From: Actinomadura viridilutea
GTDB taxonomy: Bacteria > Actinomycetota > Actinomycetes > Streptosporangiales > Streptosporangiaceae
NCBI GenBank assembly: GCA_003001795.1
Contig: PVNI01000029.1
Coordinates: forward strand, 1-42,541
DNA length: 42,541 bases
Reading direction: 5' to 3'
Under the pieces are notes generated by a model. That model searched no databases and was not told the origin of the DNA. It saw nothing but the letters and a program-made list of their open reading frames with translations. Shown in pieces: positions 15,535 to 24,342 of this stretch; position 1 is the stretch's first letter; the number at the start of each line of letters is the position of its first letter. The translations under genes and the position numbers were made by a program.

Positions 15535-16983
15535 TCAGGTTGCCGGCTGGAGGGTGCGGGCGGGGCGCGCCAAGCGGAACGCGTCGGGCGCGTCGTCGAG
15601 GACGCCGCCGGCCGGGTCGTCGTCGCCTCCGGCGCGGACGGGGTCGCCGGACGGGCGCAGGATGTCGCGCACGACCAGGACGGCGAGCAGCAGGACGGTC
15701 AGGAAGCGGGCGAGCAGGGCCACGTGGTAGGTGGCGGTGTCGATGCCTTCGGTGGGCAGGTCGAAGGAGAGCAGCGTCGACAACGTCCCGGACAAGTCGG
15801 CGCCTTCCACGCGCAGCGACACCGACAGCAGGTACCACCAGATGCCGAAGAAGTAGACGACCTCCCCGGCCTGCCACAGCAGGTAGGCGGGCAGGCGGGG
15901 CCGGGCCAGCGCCACCAGCGGCAGGAGCCACAGGACGTACTGCGGCGACCACACCTTGTTGGGCAGCATGAACGCGATCAGCACCAGCAGCATCAGCTGC
16001 GGCAGGCGCGGACGGCGCGGGGCGGCCAGCGCGAGCACGCCGACGGCCAGGGCGAGCAGCGCGAACACACCGGTGCCGATCATGTTGAGGTGGTCGCGGT
16101 CGGACACGCCCTCCAGGCCGTGGTCCTGCAGGAAGAAGAAGATGGACCCCCAGTCGACGCCGCGGCTGCGGCTGAACGAGTAGAAGGTCAGCCAGCCGTC
16201 CCAGGCGAACAGCATCACCGGCAGGTTGACGGCGAGCCAGCTCGCCGCGGCGCCGAGCAGCAGGCGTCCCAGGGCGCGCCACCGGCCCGCGCGCACGCAC
16301 AGCAGGACGAACGGCCACAGGAACAGCACCGGGTAGAACTTCGCGGCGACGGCCAGGCCGAGCAGCACGCCCGCCAGCGCGGGACGGCGCGCGGACCACG
16401 CCGCCACCGCGAGCGCCGTCAGCGCGACGGCCAGCAGGTCCCAGTTGATGTAGGCGGTGAGCAGCAGCGCCGGGGACAGCGCCACCATCAGCCCCGTGCG
16501 CAGCGACCGCCGTCCCGCCGCGTAGGCCGTGGCCAGGACGGTCACGACGGCCAGCCCCGCCAGCAGCAGCGCGGTGGTGTTGTAGAACGCCATGCCCCGC
16601 GACGCGGCGGCGAACGGCTGGACGAGCCAGTTCACCACCTGCATGAAGGCGCCGCTGAGCACCGGGTACTCGACGTAGCGGAACGCGTCGCCGTCGAAGG
16701 AGTCGAAGTAGGGGACCTTGTTCTCGTTCAGGCCGCGGACGAAGTACAGCGGGTAGATGTCGGTGTAGCAGGCGCGCGTCGTCGTCCTCACGAAGTCGAA
16801 TCCGGCGGACGCGCACGGCTGCTTCTGCAGCCAGCCCAGCAGGCACACGAGGGCCGTGACGCCCGTCAGCACGGGCACGAGTCCGCGCAGGCGGCGGTCG
16901 GCGGTCGAGGGCGGGGCGGGGGCGGCGCTCACCCGGGTCCGGGGCCCGGCGTGTCCCTCCGCATCGGAAGAAGACGGCGACAT
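15535..16983 (-). CDS. GT87-type membrane glycosyltransferase
   Basis: A 482-residue polytopic protein with about 10 hydrophobic segments and the GT-C/GT87 (DUF2029) pattern. After the first membrane helix an external loop holds the acidic motif region (ACYTDIYPLYFVRGLNENKV). Later come AAKFYPVLFLWPF and LPNKVWSPQYVLWLLP, typical of this family. Such enzymes use polyprenyl-phosphate sugars to glycosylate envelope lipids or glycans outside the membrane; the sugar here is not readable. It lies downstream of the PBP genes as Rv0051 lies after ponA1 in M. tuberculosis. A CATAGT box 8 bases before the ATG and a terminator between it and the PBP suggest its own promoter and a nearly leaderless mRNA. 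Confidence 0.88.
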   Translation of the reverse strand: MSPSSSDAEGHAGPRTRVSAAPAPPSTADRRLRGLVPVLTGVTALVCLLGWLQKQPCASAGFDFVRTTTRACYTDIYPLYFVRGLNENKVPYFDSFDGDAFRYVEYPVLSGAFMQVVNWLVQPFAAASRGMAFYNTTALLLAGLAVVTVLATAYAAGRRSLRTGLMVALSPALLLTAYINWDLLAVALTALAVAAWSARRPALAGVLLGLAVAAKFYPVLFLWPFVLLCVRAGRWRALGRLLLGAAASWLAVNLPVMLFAWDGWLTFYSFSRSRGVDWGSIFFFLQDHGLEGVSDRDHLNMIGTGVFALLALAVGVLALAAPRRPRLPQLMLLVLIAFMLPNKVWSPQYVLWLLPLVALARPRLPAYLLWQAGEVVYFFGIWWYLLSVSLRVEGADLSGTLSTLLSFDLPTEGIDTATYHVALLARFLTVLLLAVLVVRDILRPSGDPVRAGGDDDPAGGVLDDAPDAFRLARPARTLQPAT

Positions 16984-17000
16984 GCTCGCACACTATGGCA

Positions 17001-17036
17001 CGCGGGCCCGGTCCTCGGCGAAGGACCGGGCCCGCG
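17001..17036 (-). terminator. Terminator after the first PBP gene
   Basis: CGCGGGCCCGGTCCT pairs perfectly over 15 bp with AGGACCGGGCCCGCG around a 6-base loop, within the 58 bases between the PBP stop and the glycosyltransferase start. Confidence 0.8.
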
Positions 17037-17041
17037 TTCCG

Positions 17042-19600
17042 TCACCCGCGCGTCCGGGTCCTGGGACGCGGCTCGGTTCCGATGCACTGCGGGTGCTGCG
17101 GATGGGAGTCGCACCACCACCGCGGCGGCGGTTCGTACGGCGGGATGTCGGGGTTGCAGCCCAGCGGCATGCCGAACCGGTCGCACGGGACCTGCCCGTC
17201 CGGCGGGCCGGTCGGCGTGCTCGGCGACGGGGTCGGCGACGGCACGCACGGGCGTCCGTCGGGGAGGCCGCCGTCGCCCTGGTCCGGCGGGCAGGGCTCC
17301 GGGGACGACGGGGTCGGCGTGGGGCTCGGGCTCGGCGGGGGCGGGGCGTCCCACGCCTTGGCGACGGTGTCGCTGTAGGTGGGCTCCGGGAAGGTCTTCG
17401 GCGGCAGGTCCTCCCCGGCGATGACCTTCTCCATGAAGCTCTTCCAGATCTTCGCCGGGACCGTGCCGCCGTAGATGCTGTTGCCCCGGAAGCCGGGAAT
17501 GCCGGTGATCGGCTTGGTGCCGTTCTTGTTGAACACCGTCACGGCCGTGGACAGCTGCGGGATGTACCCGACGAACCACGCCGCGGCGTTCTTGTCGGTG
17601 GTCCCGGTCTTGCCGGCGACCTGCCGTCCGTCGCTCAGCCGGGCGCTGGTGGCGGTGCCGCTGGTGACGACCTTGCGCATCGCGTAGGTGGCCTGCGCGG
17701 CCTGGTCCTGGCTGAGCACCCGCTCGCCCTTGTCCTTGCCCCAGGGCAGCGGGAGCGTCCGGTACGTGCCGTCCTCGGTGCGCACCTGCACCTTGGTGAT
17801 CAGGTGGGGGGTGACGGCGGTGCCGCCGTTGGCGAACGCCGCGTACCCGGCCGCCTGGTACACCGCCGGGATGTTGGCGATGCCGAGGGACAGGCCGCCG
17901 GCGTTGCGGTGCGGGTCGAGGTAGCGCTTGGGGATGCCGAACTCCTCGGCGGTCCTGGCGACGCGGGCGAGGCCGAGCTTGAGGCCGAGCTTGACGTAGG
18001 CGGTGTTGACCGACTTCTCGGTGGCGGTGACCAGGTCGATCACGCCCATCGGCGGGTCGCCCTCGTCGTTCTTGACGGCGTAGCAGCTGGACGAGATCGG
18101 GTGGCTCTCGCCGGCGCCGTCGAAGCACTGCGGCGAGTGCCCGTCGATCGTGGACTTGATGCTCTGCCCGCTCTTGAGGGCGGTGGCCAGCACGTAGGGC
18201 TTGAACGAGGAGCCGACCTGGGCGCTGGGGGTGAAGACGGTGTCGACCTGGCTGCGTTTGGGGTCGCCGCCGTAGAACGCCTTGATCTCGCCGTTCTGCG
18301 GGTCGACGGCGATGAGCCCGGCGCCGATGTTCTTCGGCCAGCGCTTCACCTCGGCCTCGGCCATCGCCTGCCGGGCGTAGGACATCCAGCGCGGGTCGAG
18401 GCTGGTGGTGATGCGCAGCCCGGCGTTCTCCACGTCGTCCGGCAGGCCCTTGATCTGCCGGAGCTCGTCCATGACGCGTTCCTTGATGAACCCGGTCTGG
18501 TTGGTCTGCTTGGCGTCGGTCCACTCGCGCTCGGTGACCGGGAACGTCTGCTTCCTGCGGTCGGCCTCCGACAGCGTGCCCATCTCGACCATGCCGTCCA
18601 GGACGTAGTTCCAGCGGCGGCGCAGCGCCCGGTTGGCCTCGTCGTTGCCCCGCGTCTTGAAGTAGGTGGGCCGCTGGATCATCGCGGCGAGCAGGGCGCC
18701 CTCGGCGACGGTCAGCTTGCTCACGTCCTTGTGGAAGTACGCGCGGGCGGCGGCCTGGATCCCGTTGGCCTGCCGGCCGAAGTAGACCGTGTTGAGGTAC
18801 ATCTCCAGGATCTTGTTCTTGGAGAGCCGCTCGCCGACCTTGAGTGAGACGAAGATCTCTTTGATCTTGCGGCTCAAGGTCCGGTCCTGGCTGAGGCCTT
18901 TGTAGTAGTTTCTGGCCAGCTGCTGGGTGATCGTGGACCCGCCCTGCGTGTCGCCGCCGATGACGGTCTTGAACACCGCGCGGGCCAGACCCCGCGGCGA
19001 CACTCCGAGGCTCTCCTTGTAGAAGCCGCGGTCCTCGGCGGCGAGCACGGCGTTGCGCACGTGCTGCGGCACCCGCTCCAACGGCACGGACTCGCGGTGC
19101 GCGCCGAGGCGGACGATCGGGGTCTTGCCGTCGGCGTAGAGAATGGCCGAACCCTCGTCGGTGACGCCGTCCTGCGGCGTGGTGGGCATCGGGGTCATCG
19201 TGTAGCCGACGGCGAACAGCGTCACCCCGGCCAGGACGACGAGCGCCGCCAACCCCGCCAGCACCTTCCACGACGGCGCGTACCGCCGCCACCCGGGCTT
19301 GGCGGAGCCGCCCGGATGCCGTCCCCGGCGGCCTCTACCGCCGCCTGAGCCGGGCCCGCCCGGCCCGCCGGGACCCCAGGGCCCCCCACCGGGGGGACCG
19401 TCCGGCATAGGTCCGGCGGCATGCCGTCCATGGGGCGGAGCCCCGCTCTGTTTTCGCCCCGGCGCTCCGCGGGCCGAGATCCTGCCGCCGAATCTGCTCG
19501 CGGCTCCTGAGGCGGAACCCGCGTCCGGGGCACCGCCGCCGCTCGGCAGCCGCGCGGGGTCCTCTCCGTATTCCGGTCCGTACTGGCTTCGGGAACTCAC
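17042..19600 (-). CDS. Class A penicillin-binding protein (downstream copy)
   Basis: Bifunctional peptidoglycan polymerase, 852 residues. Order: Gly/Pro/Arg-rich cytoplasmic tail (about 1-108), membrane helix (about 112-133), GT51 transglycosylase domain with catalytic Glu189 (AAEDRGFY) and GGSTITQQLARN, then transpeptidase with S464-x-x-K467 (SSFK), SVN at 530-532 and KTG at 664. The extracellular C-terminal tail of about 130 residues is Pro/Ser/Thr-rich and holds six Cys in three short-spaced pairs, e.g. CDRFGMPLGC. Start GTG at 19600 follows GAGG. The paralogue lies immediately upstream in the same direction with the same domain order and the same 18-base start context, so the pair arose by duplication. 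A terminator and its own promoter make it a separate unit. Confidence 0.96.
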   Translation of the reverse strand: MSSRSQYGPEYGEDPARLPSGGGAPDAGSASGAASRFGGRISARGAPGRKQSGAPPHGRHAAGPMPDGPPGGGPWGPGGPGGPGSGGGRGRRGRHPGGSAKPGWRRYAPSWKVLAGLAALVVLAGVTLFAVGYTMTPMPTTPQDGVTDEGSAILYADGKTPIVRLGAHRESVPLERVPQHVRNAVLAAEDRGFYKESLGVSPRGLARAVFKTVIGGDTQGGSTITQQLARNYYKGLSQDRTLSRKIKEIFVSLKVGERLSKNKILEMYLNTVYFGRQANGIQAAARAYFHKDVSKLTVAEGALLAAMIQRPTYFKTRGNDEANRALRRRWNYVLDGMVEMGTLSEADRRKQTFPVTEREWTDAKQTNQTGFIKERVMDELRQIKGLPDDVENAGLRITTSLDPRWMSYARQAMAEAEVKRWPKNIGAGLIAVDPQNGEIKAFYGGDPKRSQVDTVFTPSAQVGSSFKPYVLATALKSGQSIKSTIDGHSPQCFDGAGESHPISSSCYAVKNDEGDPPMGVIDLVTATEKSVNTAYVKLGLKLGLARVARTAEEFGIPKRYLDPHRNAGGLSLGIANIPAVYQAAGYAAFANGGTAVTPHLITKVQVRTEDGTYRTLPLPWGKDKGERVLSQDQAAQATYAMRKVVTSGTATSARLSDGRQVAGKTGTTDKNAAAWFVGYIPQLSTAVTVFNKNGTKPITGIPGFRGNSIYGGTVPAKIWKSFMEKVIAGEDLPPKTFPEPTYSDTVAKAWDAPPPPSPSPTPTPSSPEPCPPDQGDGGLPDGRPCVPSPTPSPSTPTGPPDGQVPCDRFGMPLGCNPDIPPYEPPPRWWCDSHPQHPQCIGTEPRPRTRTRG

Positions 19601-20018
19601 GCGACCTCATCAGGTAGTTGCCTTGGCGTTTCCGTTGACCGTCCATGGGCGTCCCGCCGGCGGTCCAGGACGCCGCGGCCGGGGCCGGCGCGCCGGCCCC
19701 CATCGGGGAGAGGTGCGGCGTCCCGCCGCCTCGCTCCGAACGCGCACGGCCGGGTCGTCCACGGCCGGATCGCGAGGGAACCCGCCGCCCCGCCGAGGGA
19801 CGGCGCGCAGCGCGCGTCGCCGCGCGCGGTGAGCGGCGGGAGCGCCGGCGGCCGTTCGGGGCGTGCCATCGTGCGGGTCTCCCCTCCTGCTCGGTGTCGA
19901 GGAACGGTACGGCTCTGCGTCGTCCGAGGGTACTGCGCAGTCCGTGATCGCGCGGCCGCATGCCGGGGCGGCGGCCGGACGACCGCGCGGACGAGCGGAA
20001 CGCAGGCCCGACATGACG
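19601..20018. other. Spacer between the two PBP genes
   Basis: About 418 bases from the first PBP start to the terminator of the second. If the promoter element at 19916-19939 is used, the downstream PBP mRNA has a leader of about 300 bases. No gene is supported; it is GC-rich and may fold extensively. Confidence 0.45.
19916..19939 (-). promoter_or_regulatory. Shared PBP promoter element, copy 1
   Basis: On the minus strand TGCGCAGTACCCT followed by CGGACGACGCA. The same element with one inserted base precedes the other PBP gene. TACCCT fits the -10 pattern TAnnnT. It lies about 315 bases upstream of this PBP's start. Confidence 0.45.
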
Positions 20019-20059
20019 AACGGCCCCGGCCCCGGGGGTCGCCCGGGGCCGGGGCCGTT
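20019..20059 (-). terminator. Terminator after the upstream PBP gene
   Basis: AACGGCCCCGGCCCCGGG and its exact complement form an 18-bp stem with a 5-base loop, starting 17 bases past the stop codon. Confidence 0.85.
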
Positions 20060-20076
20060 CGCGGTGGTTCATCACC

Positions 20077-22821
20077 CTATGGTCGTGACCTCGCCGACCA
20101 CAGCGGCTCCGACTGCTGCTGCGGCGCCGGCGGTCCGTTGTTACCGCCATCCCCGTCGTCGTCCTTCTTGCAGTGCGGGGCGTTGGGGAACCGGTCGCAG
20201 AAGTCGCCCTGGCTCGGCGGCGTCGGCGTCGACGGCGTGCAGTTCTGGTCGCCGTCGCCCTGGCCCGGCGGGCACGGAGTCTGCGGCGGCGTCGGCGTCT
20301 GGTCGGCGCACCGCGGGTCGAACCGGCGCCGCAGGCCCTCGCACTTGGGCTCCTGGTCCTCCTGGTCCTCCGGCTCCTCGGTCTTCTCCGGCTTGGGCGT
20401 CTGGGCGAACGACTGCTGGTTGCCGATGAACGCCGGCGGCGGGAACTGCTCGGGCGCGGTGCCCTGCGCGACGACCGAGGTGTAGGCGTTCCAGATGCGG
20501 GCCGGGACGAGACCACCGGACACCTCGCCGAGGCCGGGGATGTACAACGTCTTCTTCTTGTCGTTGAACATCGTCACGGCCGTGGACAGCTTCGGGTTGG
20601 CGGTGTACCCGACGAACCAGGTCGCCGCGTTCTTCTCCGTGGTACCGGTCTTGCCGGCCACCGGACGGTCGGGGAGCGCCGCGGCCGTCGCGGTACCGCC
20701 CGGCTTGACCACGTGCTGCATCGCGTAGGTGACGTCCCGGGTGACCTCGTCGCTGAAGATGTCCTCCCGGTGCTTCCACTGCAGCTTCTTGTACTCGCCC
20801 TTGTTGTCCCTGGTGCGCACCTGGCGGACGACGTGCGGCTGGTAGTACGTGCCGCCGTTGGCGAACGTGGCGTACCCGGCCGCCTGCTCGATCGCGCGGA
20901 TGTCGTTGATGCCCAGCGCCAGACCCGCCTGGGTCTTGTACGGCTCGATCAGGTCGGAGGAGATGCCCGCGTCCTCGGCGGTCTGCGCGACGTTGGGCAC
21001 CCCCACCTTCAGCGCCAGCTGCACGAACGCGGTGTTGCTGGACTCCTGGGTGGCCTTGATCAGGTCGATCGCCGGCGGACCGGAGTGGCTGTTGCGGATG
21101 GGGGCGAGCGCGCCGGGCGTGCCGGGGGGCACGACCTGGCCGGATCCGTTGAACGAGACCCCGGACCGGTTCTCCACCGTGGTCCGCAGGCTGTAGCCGT
21201 TCTTCAGGGCGGTGGCGAGCACGTACGGCTTCATCGCCGATCCGGCCTGCGCCGACCCCTGCCAGACGTTGTCGAAGGACTGCTTGAGGTAGTCCGGCCC
21301 GCCGTAGATGGCCTCCACCTCGCCGTTGGTGGTGTTGACCGACGCCAGGCCGAACCGCACGTGCGACTTGAGCAGCTTGCGCGGGTTGACGCCCGGGACG
21401 GCCTCCTCGACGGCCTTCTTGGCGGCGATCATCTTCCGGCGGTCGAAGGTGGTGATGATCCGCAGGCCGTTGCGGATGACCTCGTCCTCGCTGATGCCCT
21501 GGTCGCGCTGCAGCTCCTTCAGCGCCCGCTTGATCATGTAGCCGTTCTGGCCGCCGAAGGTGGCGTTGCCGCCGATCTCCTTGGTCTGCGGCAGCGCCTG
21601 GCTGTACTTGGCGTAGTCGGCGTCGCTCAGCTTGCCCATCTTGCGCATGCCGTCCAGCACGTACAGGTAGCGCGCCTTGGTCTGCCGGACGGCGTCGGGG
21701 TCGTCGCTGCGCGGGTCGAAGCGGCCGGGCTGCTGGATGATGGCGGCCAGCAGCGCCCCCTCGCCCGGGTTGAGCTTGCTGACGTCCTTGCCGAAGAAGC
21801 TCTTGGACGCCGACTGGATGCCGTAGGAGTTGCGGCCGAAGTAGATCGTGTTGAGGTACAGCTCGAGGATCTTGTCCTTGCTGCCCAGCTTGTCCTCGAG
21901 CTTCAAGGAGATGAACATCTCCTTGAACTTGCGGCTCATCGTCCGCTCGGGCGTCAGGTAGTAGTTCTTGGCGAGCTGCTGGGTGATCGTCGAGCCGCCC
22001 TGGGTCTCACCCCCGGTGAGGTTGTTCCACACCGCGCGCGTGATGCCCTTGAACGAGAATCCGCTGTCGGTGTAGAAGGTGCGGTTCTCCGCCGCGATGA
22101 CGGCGTACCGCACGTGCTCGGGGACCTTGTCGATGGTGACCGGCTCGCGGTTCTTGCCGATCCGGCCGATCTCGGTCTTGCCGTCCCGGTAGTAGAAGAT
22201 CGCCGCGGTCTTGGTGGCGTCCTCGTTGCCCTCGTCCGGCACCGGCGTCTGCGCGTACGCCACGCCGATGAGGGCGCTCAGGCCGAGGAAGCTCAGCAGA
22301 CCGCCGCCGACCACCAGCTTCCACGACGGCAGGAAGCGGCGCCAGCCGGTGGGACGCGACCGCAGATGGTCGTACCAGCGGCGCTCCCGGTCCTCCGGGC
22401 CGTCGAAATCGTCGAAACCGCGCCCGCCCGGACCGCGCCCGCCGGGGCCGCCGGGGCCGCGTCCCCCCGGTCCGCCAGGACCGCCCGGTCCGCGTCCGCC
22501 GGGGCCGCCGGGACGGCCGGGCATCGCGCTCGCGGCGCGGCGCGGACCGCCTCCGCCGGGGCCGGGGGGCACCCGGCCGGCGCTGTGGCGTCCCGGCCCG
22601 CCGTACGGCCTACCCATGCCGCCTCCCGGACCGCCGGGGCCGCCGGGCCCGCCGGGACCGCGACCCGGCGGCGTCGGGCGGCCGGGCATGCCCGAGGCGG
22701 CGGCACCGCCGTTCGGCATGCCTGTCCTGCTGGGCGTCCCGGACCGGCCGGAGCGGGGACCGTTCTGCCCGCCCGGCCACGGCGACCCGGGTCTTGGTCG
22801 GGGCTGGCTTGGAGTACTCAC
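20077..22821 (-). CDS. Class A penicillin-binding protein (upstream copy)
   Basis: Bifunctional peptidoglycan polymerase, 914 residues. An exceptionally long Gly/Pro/Arg-rich cytoplasmic tail (about 1-165, with GGPGGPGG-type runs) precedes a membrane helix (about 168-190). The GT51 domain has E245 (AAENRTFY, Asn in place of the usual Asp) and GGSTITQQLAKN. The transpeptidase domain has S528-x-x-K531 (SAMK), SSN at 594-596 and KTG at 724. The external C-tail of about 120 residues holds six Cys in three pairs, e.g. CDRFPNAPHC, as in the paralogue. Start GTG at 22821 has GAGG five bases upstream. It sits after the DUF5318 gene, the place of ponA1 in mycobacteria. The -10-like TAATCT about 40 bases upstream gives a short leader. 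Confidence 0.96.
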   Translation of the reverse strand: MSTPSQPRPRPGSPWPGGQNGPRSGRSGTPSRTGMPNGGAAASGMPGRPTPPGRGPGGPGGPGGPGGGMGRPYGGPGRHSAGRVPPGPGGGGPRRAASAMPGRPGGPGGRGPGGPGGPGGRGPGGPGGRGPGGRGFDDFDGPEDRERRWYDHLRSRPTGWRRFLPSWKLVVGGGLLSFLGLSALIGVAYAQTPVPDEGNEDATKTAAIFYYRDGKTEIGRIGKNREPVTIDKVPEHVRYAVIAAENRTFYTDSGFSFKGITRAVWNNLTGGETQGGSTITQQLAKNYYLTPERTMSRKFKEMFISLKLEDKLGSKDKILELYLNTIYFGRNSYGIQSASKSFFGKDVSKLNPGEGALLAAIIQQPGRFDPRSDDPDAVRQTKARYLYVLDGMRKMGKLSDADYAKYSQALPQTKEIGGNATFGGQNGYMIKRALKELQRDQGISEDEVIRNGLRIITTFDRRKMIAAKKAVEEAVPGVNPRKLLKSHVRFGLASVNTTNGEVEAIYGGPDYLKQSFDNVWQGSAQAGSAMKPYVLATALKNGYSLRTTVENRSGVSFNGSGQVVPPGTPGALAPIRNSHSGPPAIDLIKATQESSNTAFVQLALKVGVPNVAQTAEDAGISSDLIEPYKTQAGLALGINDIRAIEQAAGYATFANGGTYYQPHVVRQVRTRDNKGEYKKLQWKHREDIFSDEVTRDVTYAMQHVVKPGGTATAAALPDRPVAGKTGTTEKNAATWFVGYTANPKLSTAVTMFNDKKKTLYIPGLGEVSGGLVPARIWNAYTSVVAQGTAPEQFPPPAFIGNQQSFAQTPKPEKTEEPEDQEDQEPKCEGLRRRFDPRCADQTPTPPQTPCPPGQGDGDQNCTPSTPTPPSQGDFCDRFPNAPHCKKDDDGDGGNNGPPAPQQQSEPLWSARSRP

Positions 22822-22850
22822 GCGACCTCATCAACGGGGGGTACGGATGG

Positions 22851-22875
22851 TGCGTCGTCCGAAGATTACTGTGCA
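22851..22875 (-). promoter_or_regulatory. Shared PBP promoter element, copy 2
   Basis: On the minus strand TGCACAGTAATCT followed by TCGGACGACGCA, matching the element upstream of the other PBP apart from three bases. TAATCT is a good -10 box; the GTG start lies about 45 bases downstream of it. Confidence 0.5.
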
Positions 22876-22957
22876 CGCTGATGAGCGGGAGACGGCTGTG
22901 CACGATCCGCTCGCCCGACCCCGCGCTGCCGCGCCGGGCCGAACGCGTGACCCGGAG

Positions 22958-23341
22958 CTATCCCCGCTGGCCGCGGGGCTCGCCTCCGTGCCCGAGGACG
23001 TATGACACCGTTAGATGGTTCCAGGCGCAACCCTGGCATACCTCGACAACATAGACACGGAATTCTCCATATTCGCGTGCCATGTCGGCGAGTTCGCAGG
23101 TCGCCTTGACGCGGCCCGCATACCGTCCGAGTTCGTCCCCGTACACATAGGTGACATGGGTGAGCCGCTCGCGCCGGCAGACCGGGCAGCGCTTGTCGGT
23201 GGGCTCGCCGTGGTACTTGGCGGCGCGCAGCAGATAGGGGTGCGCGTCGCAGGCGTCGTCGCGGGCGAGCCGGCCCGACCTCAGCTCGGCCAGGGCCGCC
23301 CGCTTGGCCAGGCCGTAATCGACGACCAGGCGCGGCCTCAT
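22958..23341 (-). CDS. DUF5318 family zinc-ribbon protein
   Basis: A 127-residue cytoplasmic protein of the actinobacterial DUF5318 family. Residues 1-50 are helical and charged. A zinc-ribbon follows, with C52-P-V-C55 and C102-Q-G-C105 as likely ligands; between them is a conserved THVTYVYGDELGRYAGRV. Function is unknown. The gene sits directly before the ponA-type PBP here and, as Rv0049, in mycobacteria, so a link to envelope growth is likely but unproven. It is divergent from padR. The C-terminal HLTVSYVLGHGG is followed by a short basic tail. Confidence 0.9.
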   Translation of the reverse strand: MRPRLVVDYGLAKRAALAELRSGRLARDDACDAHPYLLRAAKYHGEPTDKRCPVCRRERLTHVTYVYGDELGRYAGRVKATCELADMAREYGEFRVYVVEVCQGCAWNHLTVSYVLGHGGEPRGQRG

Positions 23342-23653
23342 CGGCGGTCGCTCCGCCCCGACATGCCAGCAGCGTACGTCCGCGTCACCCGTGATGGAAG
23401 ATTACAAACCAGCACTGAAGGTGACAAATCACCTACTGACCTGGCGGGAGGCGGGCGGATTTCCGCAGTTGGGCCACTTGCCAGGAAGCACGGCACCTAC
23501 GTATCTTTGCGATGTATCGAAGCGATACATTGACTCGATACATCGCGTGCTCGGCACAGCCGACGTTCGGTCGGCACGCCGCGGCCGCGACGCCCTCCGG
23601 GGCACGCCCCCGCAGGGGGGAAGGGATCGACCGGGCGGCCCGAAGGGGGTTCG
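23342..23653. other. Divergent intergenic region DUF5318/padR
   Basis: A 312-base region carrying promoters in both directions and the PadR-type operator cluster at 23509-23546. It includes an AT-richer stretch near 23395-23450. No gene is supported. Confidence 0.55.
23509..23546. promoter_or_regulatory. PadR-type operator cluster
   Basis: Three copies of the octamer CGATACAT or its complement ATGTATCG: 23512, 23523 and 23536. The first two form an 8-bp inverted repeat with a 3-base gap. The first and third form a longer perfect 12-bp inverted repeat (GCGATGTATCGA, 14 bases, TCGATACATCGC). PadR sites often contain ATGT...ACAT dyads. The cluster lies 108 bases upstream of padR and contains TTGACT, so it likely autoregulates padR and the following ino1. 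Confidence 0.7.
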
Positions 23654-24271
23654 ATGGCAGGCAGGAAGGGCTCCGGCGTGCTGGAGCTCGCCGTGCTCGG
23701 CCTGCTCAACGAGTCCCCCATGCACGGGTACGAGCTGCGCAAGCGGCTCAACGCGCTGCTGGGCATGTTCCGCGCGTTCTCCTACGGCTCGCTCTACCCC
23801 TGCCTGAAGCAGCTGCTGGCCAACGGCCTCATCGCGGAGGACCGGCCGGAGGAGCCGAACGTCGCGATCGCCCTGCAGTCGCGCAGGTCGAAGATCGTTT
23901 ACCGGCTCACCGCCGAGGGCAAGGAGCGGCTGCAGCACCTGCTCGCCGAGACCGGACCGGCGACGTGGGAGGACGAGGGCTTCGGAGTCCGCTTCGCCTT
24001 CTTCTCCCACACCCGCGCCGACGTGCGGCTGCGGATCCTCGAAGGCCGGCGCAGCCGGCTGGAGGAGCGGCTGGAGCGACTGCGCGCCGCACTGGCGCGG
24101 ACCCGGGAGCTGGTCGACCACTACACGCTCGAGCTGCACAACCACGGGCTCGAGTCGGTCGAACGCGAGGTCCGGTGGCTCAACGAGCTCATCGGACGCG
24201 AGCGGGCGGCACAGGAGCACGCGAAATCTTCGAAGACCAGTCAGGACACGCCCCGGAGCGAGGGCCGCTGA
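23654..24271 (+). CDS. PadR family transcriptional regulator
   Basis: A 205-residue regulator. The N-terminal winged helix is typical (LELAVLGLLNESPMHGYELR, then SYGSLYPCLKQLLANGLI). A C-terminal coiled-coil helix pair (about 130-185) mediates dimerisation, as in subfamily 1 PadR proteins. It lies 71 bases upstream of ino1 in the same direction, and no terminator separates them, so the two are probably co-transcribed. The equivalent pair is Rv0047c/ino1 in M. tuberculosis. The operator cluster upstream points to negative autoregulation; ino1 would share it. The ligand is unknown. GGGGG before the ATG serves as ribosome site. Confidence 0.93.
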   Translation: MAGRKGSGVLELAVLGLLNESPMHGYELRKRLNALLGMFRAFSYGSLYPCLKQLLANGLIAEDRPEEPNVAIALQSRRSKIVYRLTAEGKERLQHLLAETGPATWEDEGFGVRFAFFSHTRADVRLRILEGRRSRLEERLERLRAALARTRELVDHYTLELHNHGLESVEREVRWLNELIGRERAAQEHAKSSKTSQDTPRSEGR

Positions 24272-24342
24272 CCACCGCGGCCGCCGCGACCGGGGACAGG
24301 TGGCGGACACCTCGTGTCCCGTAGCAGAGAAGGAGCAACCGG

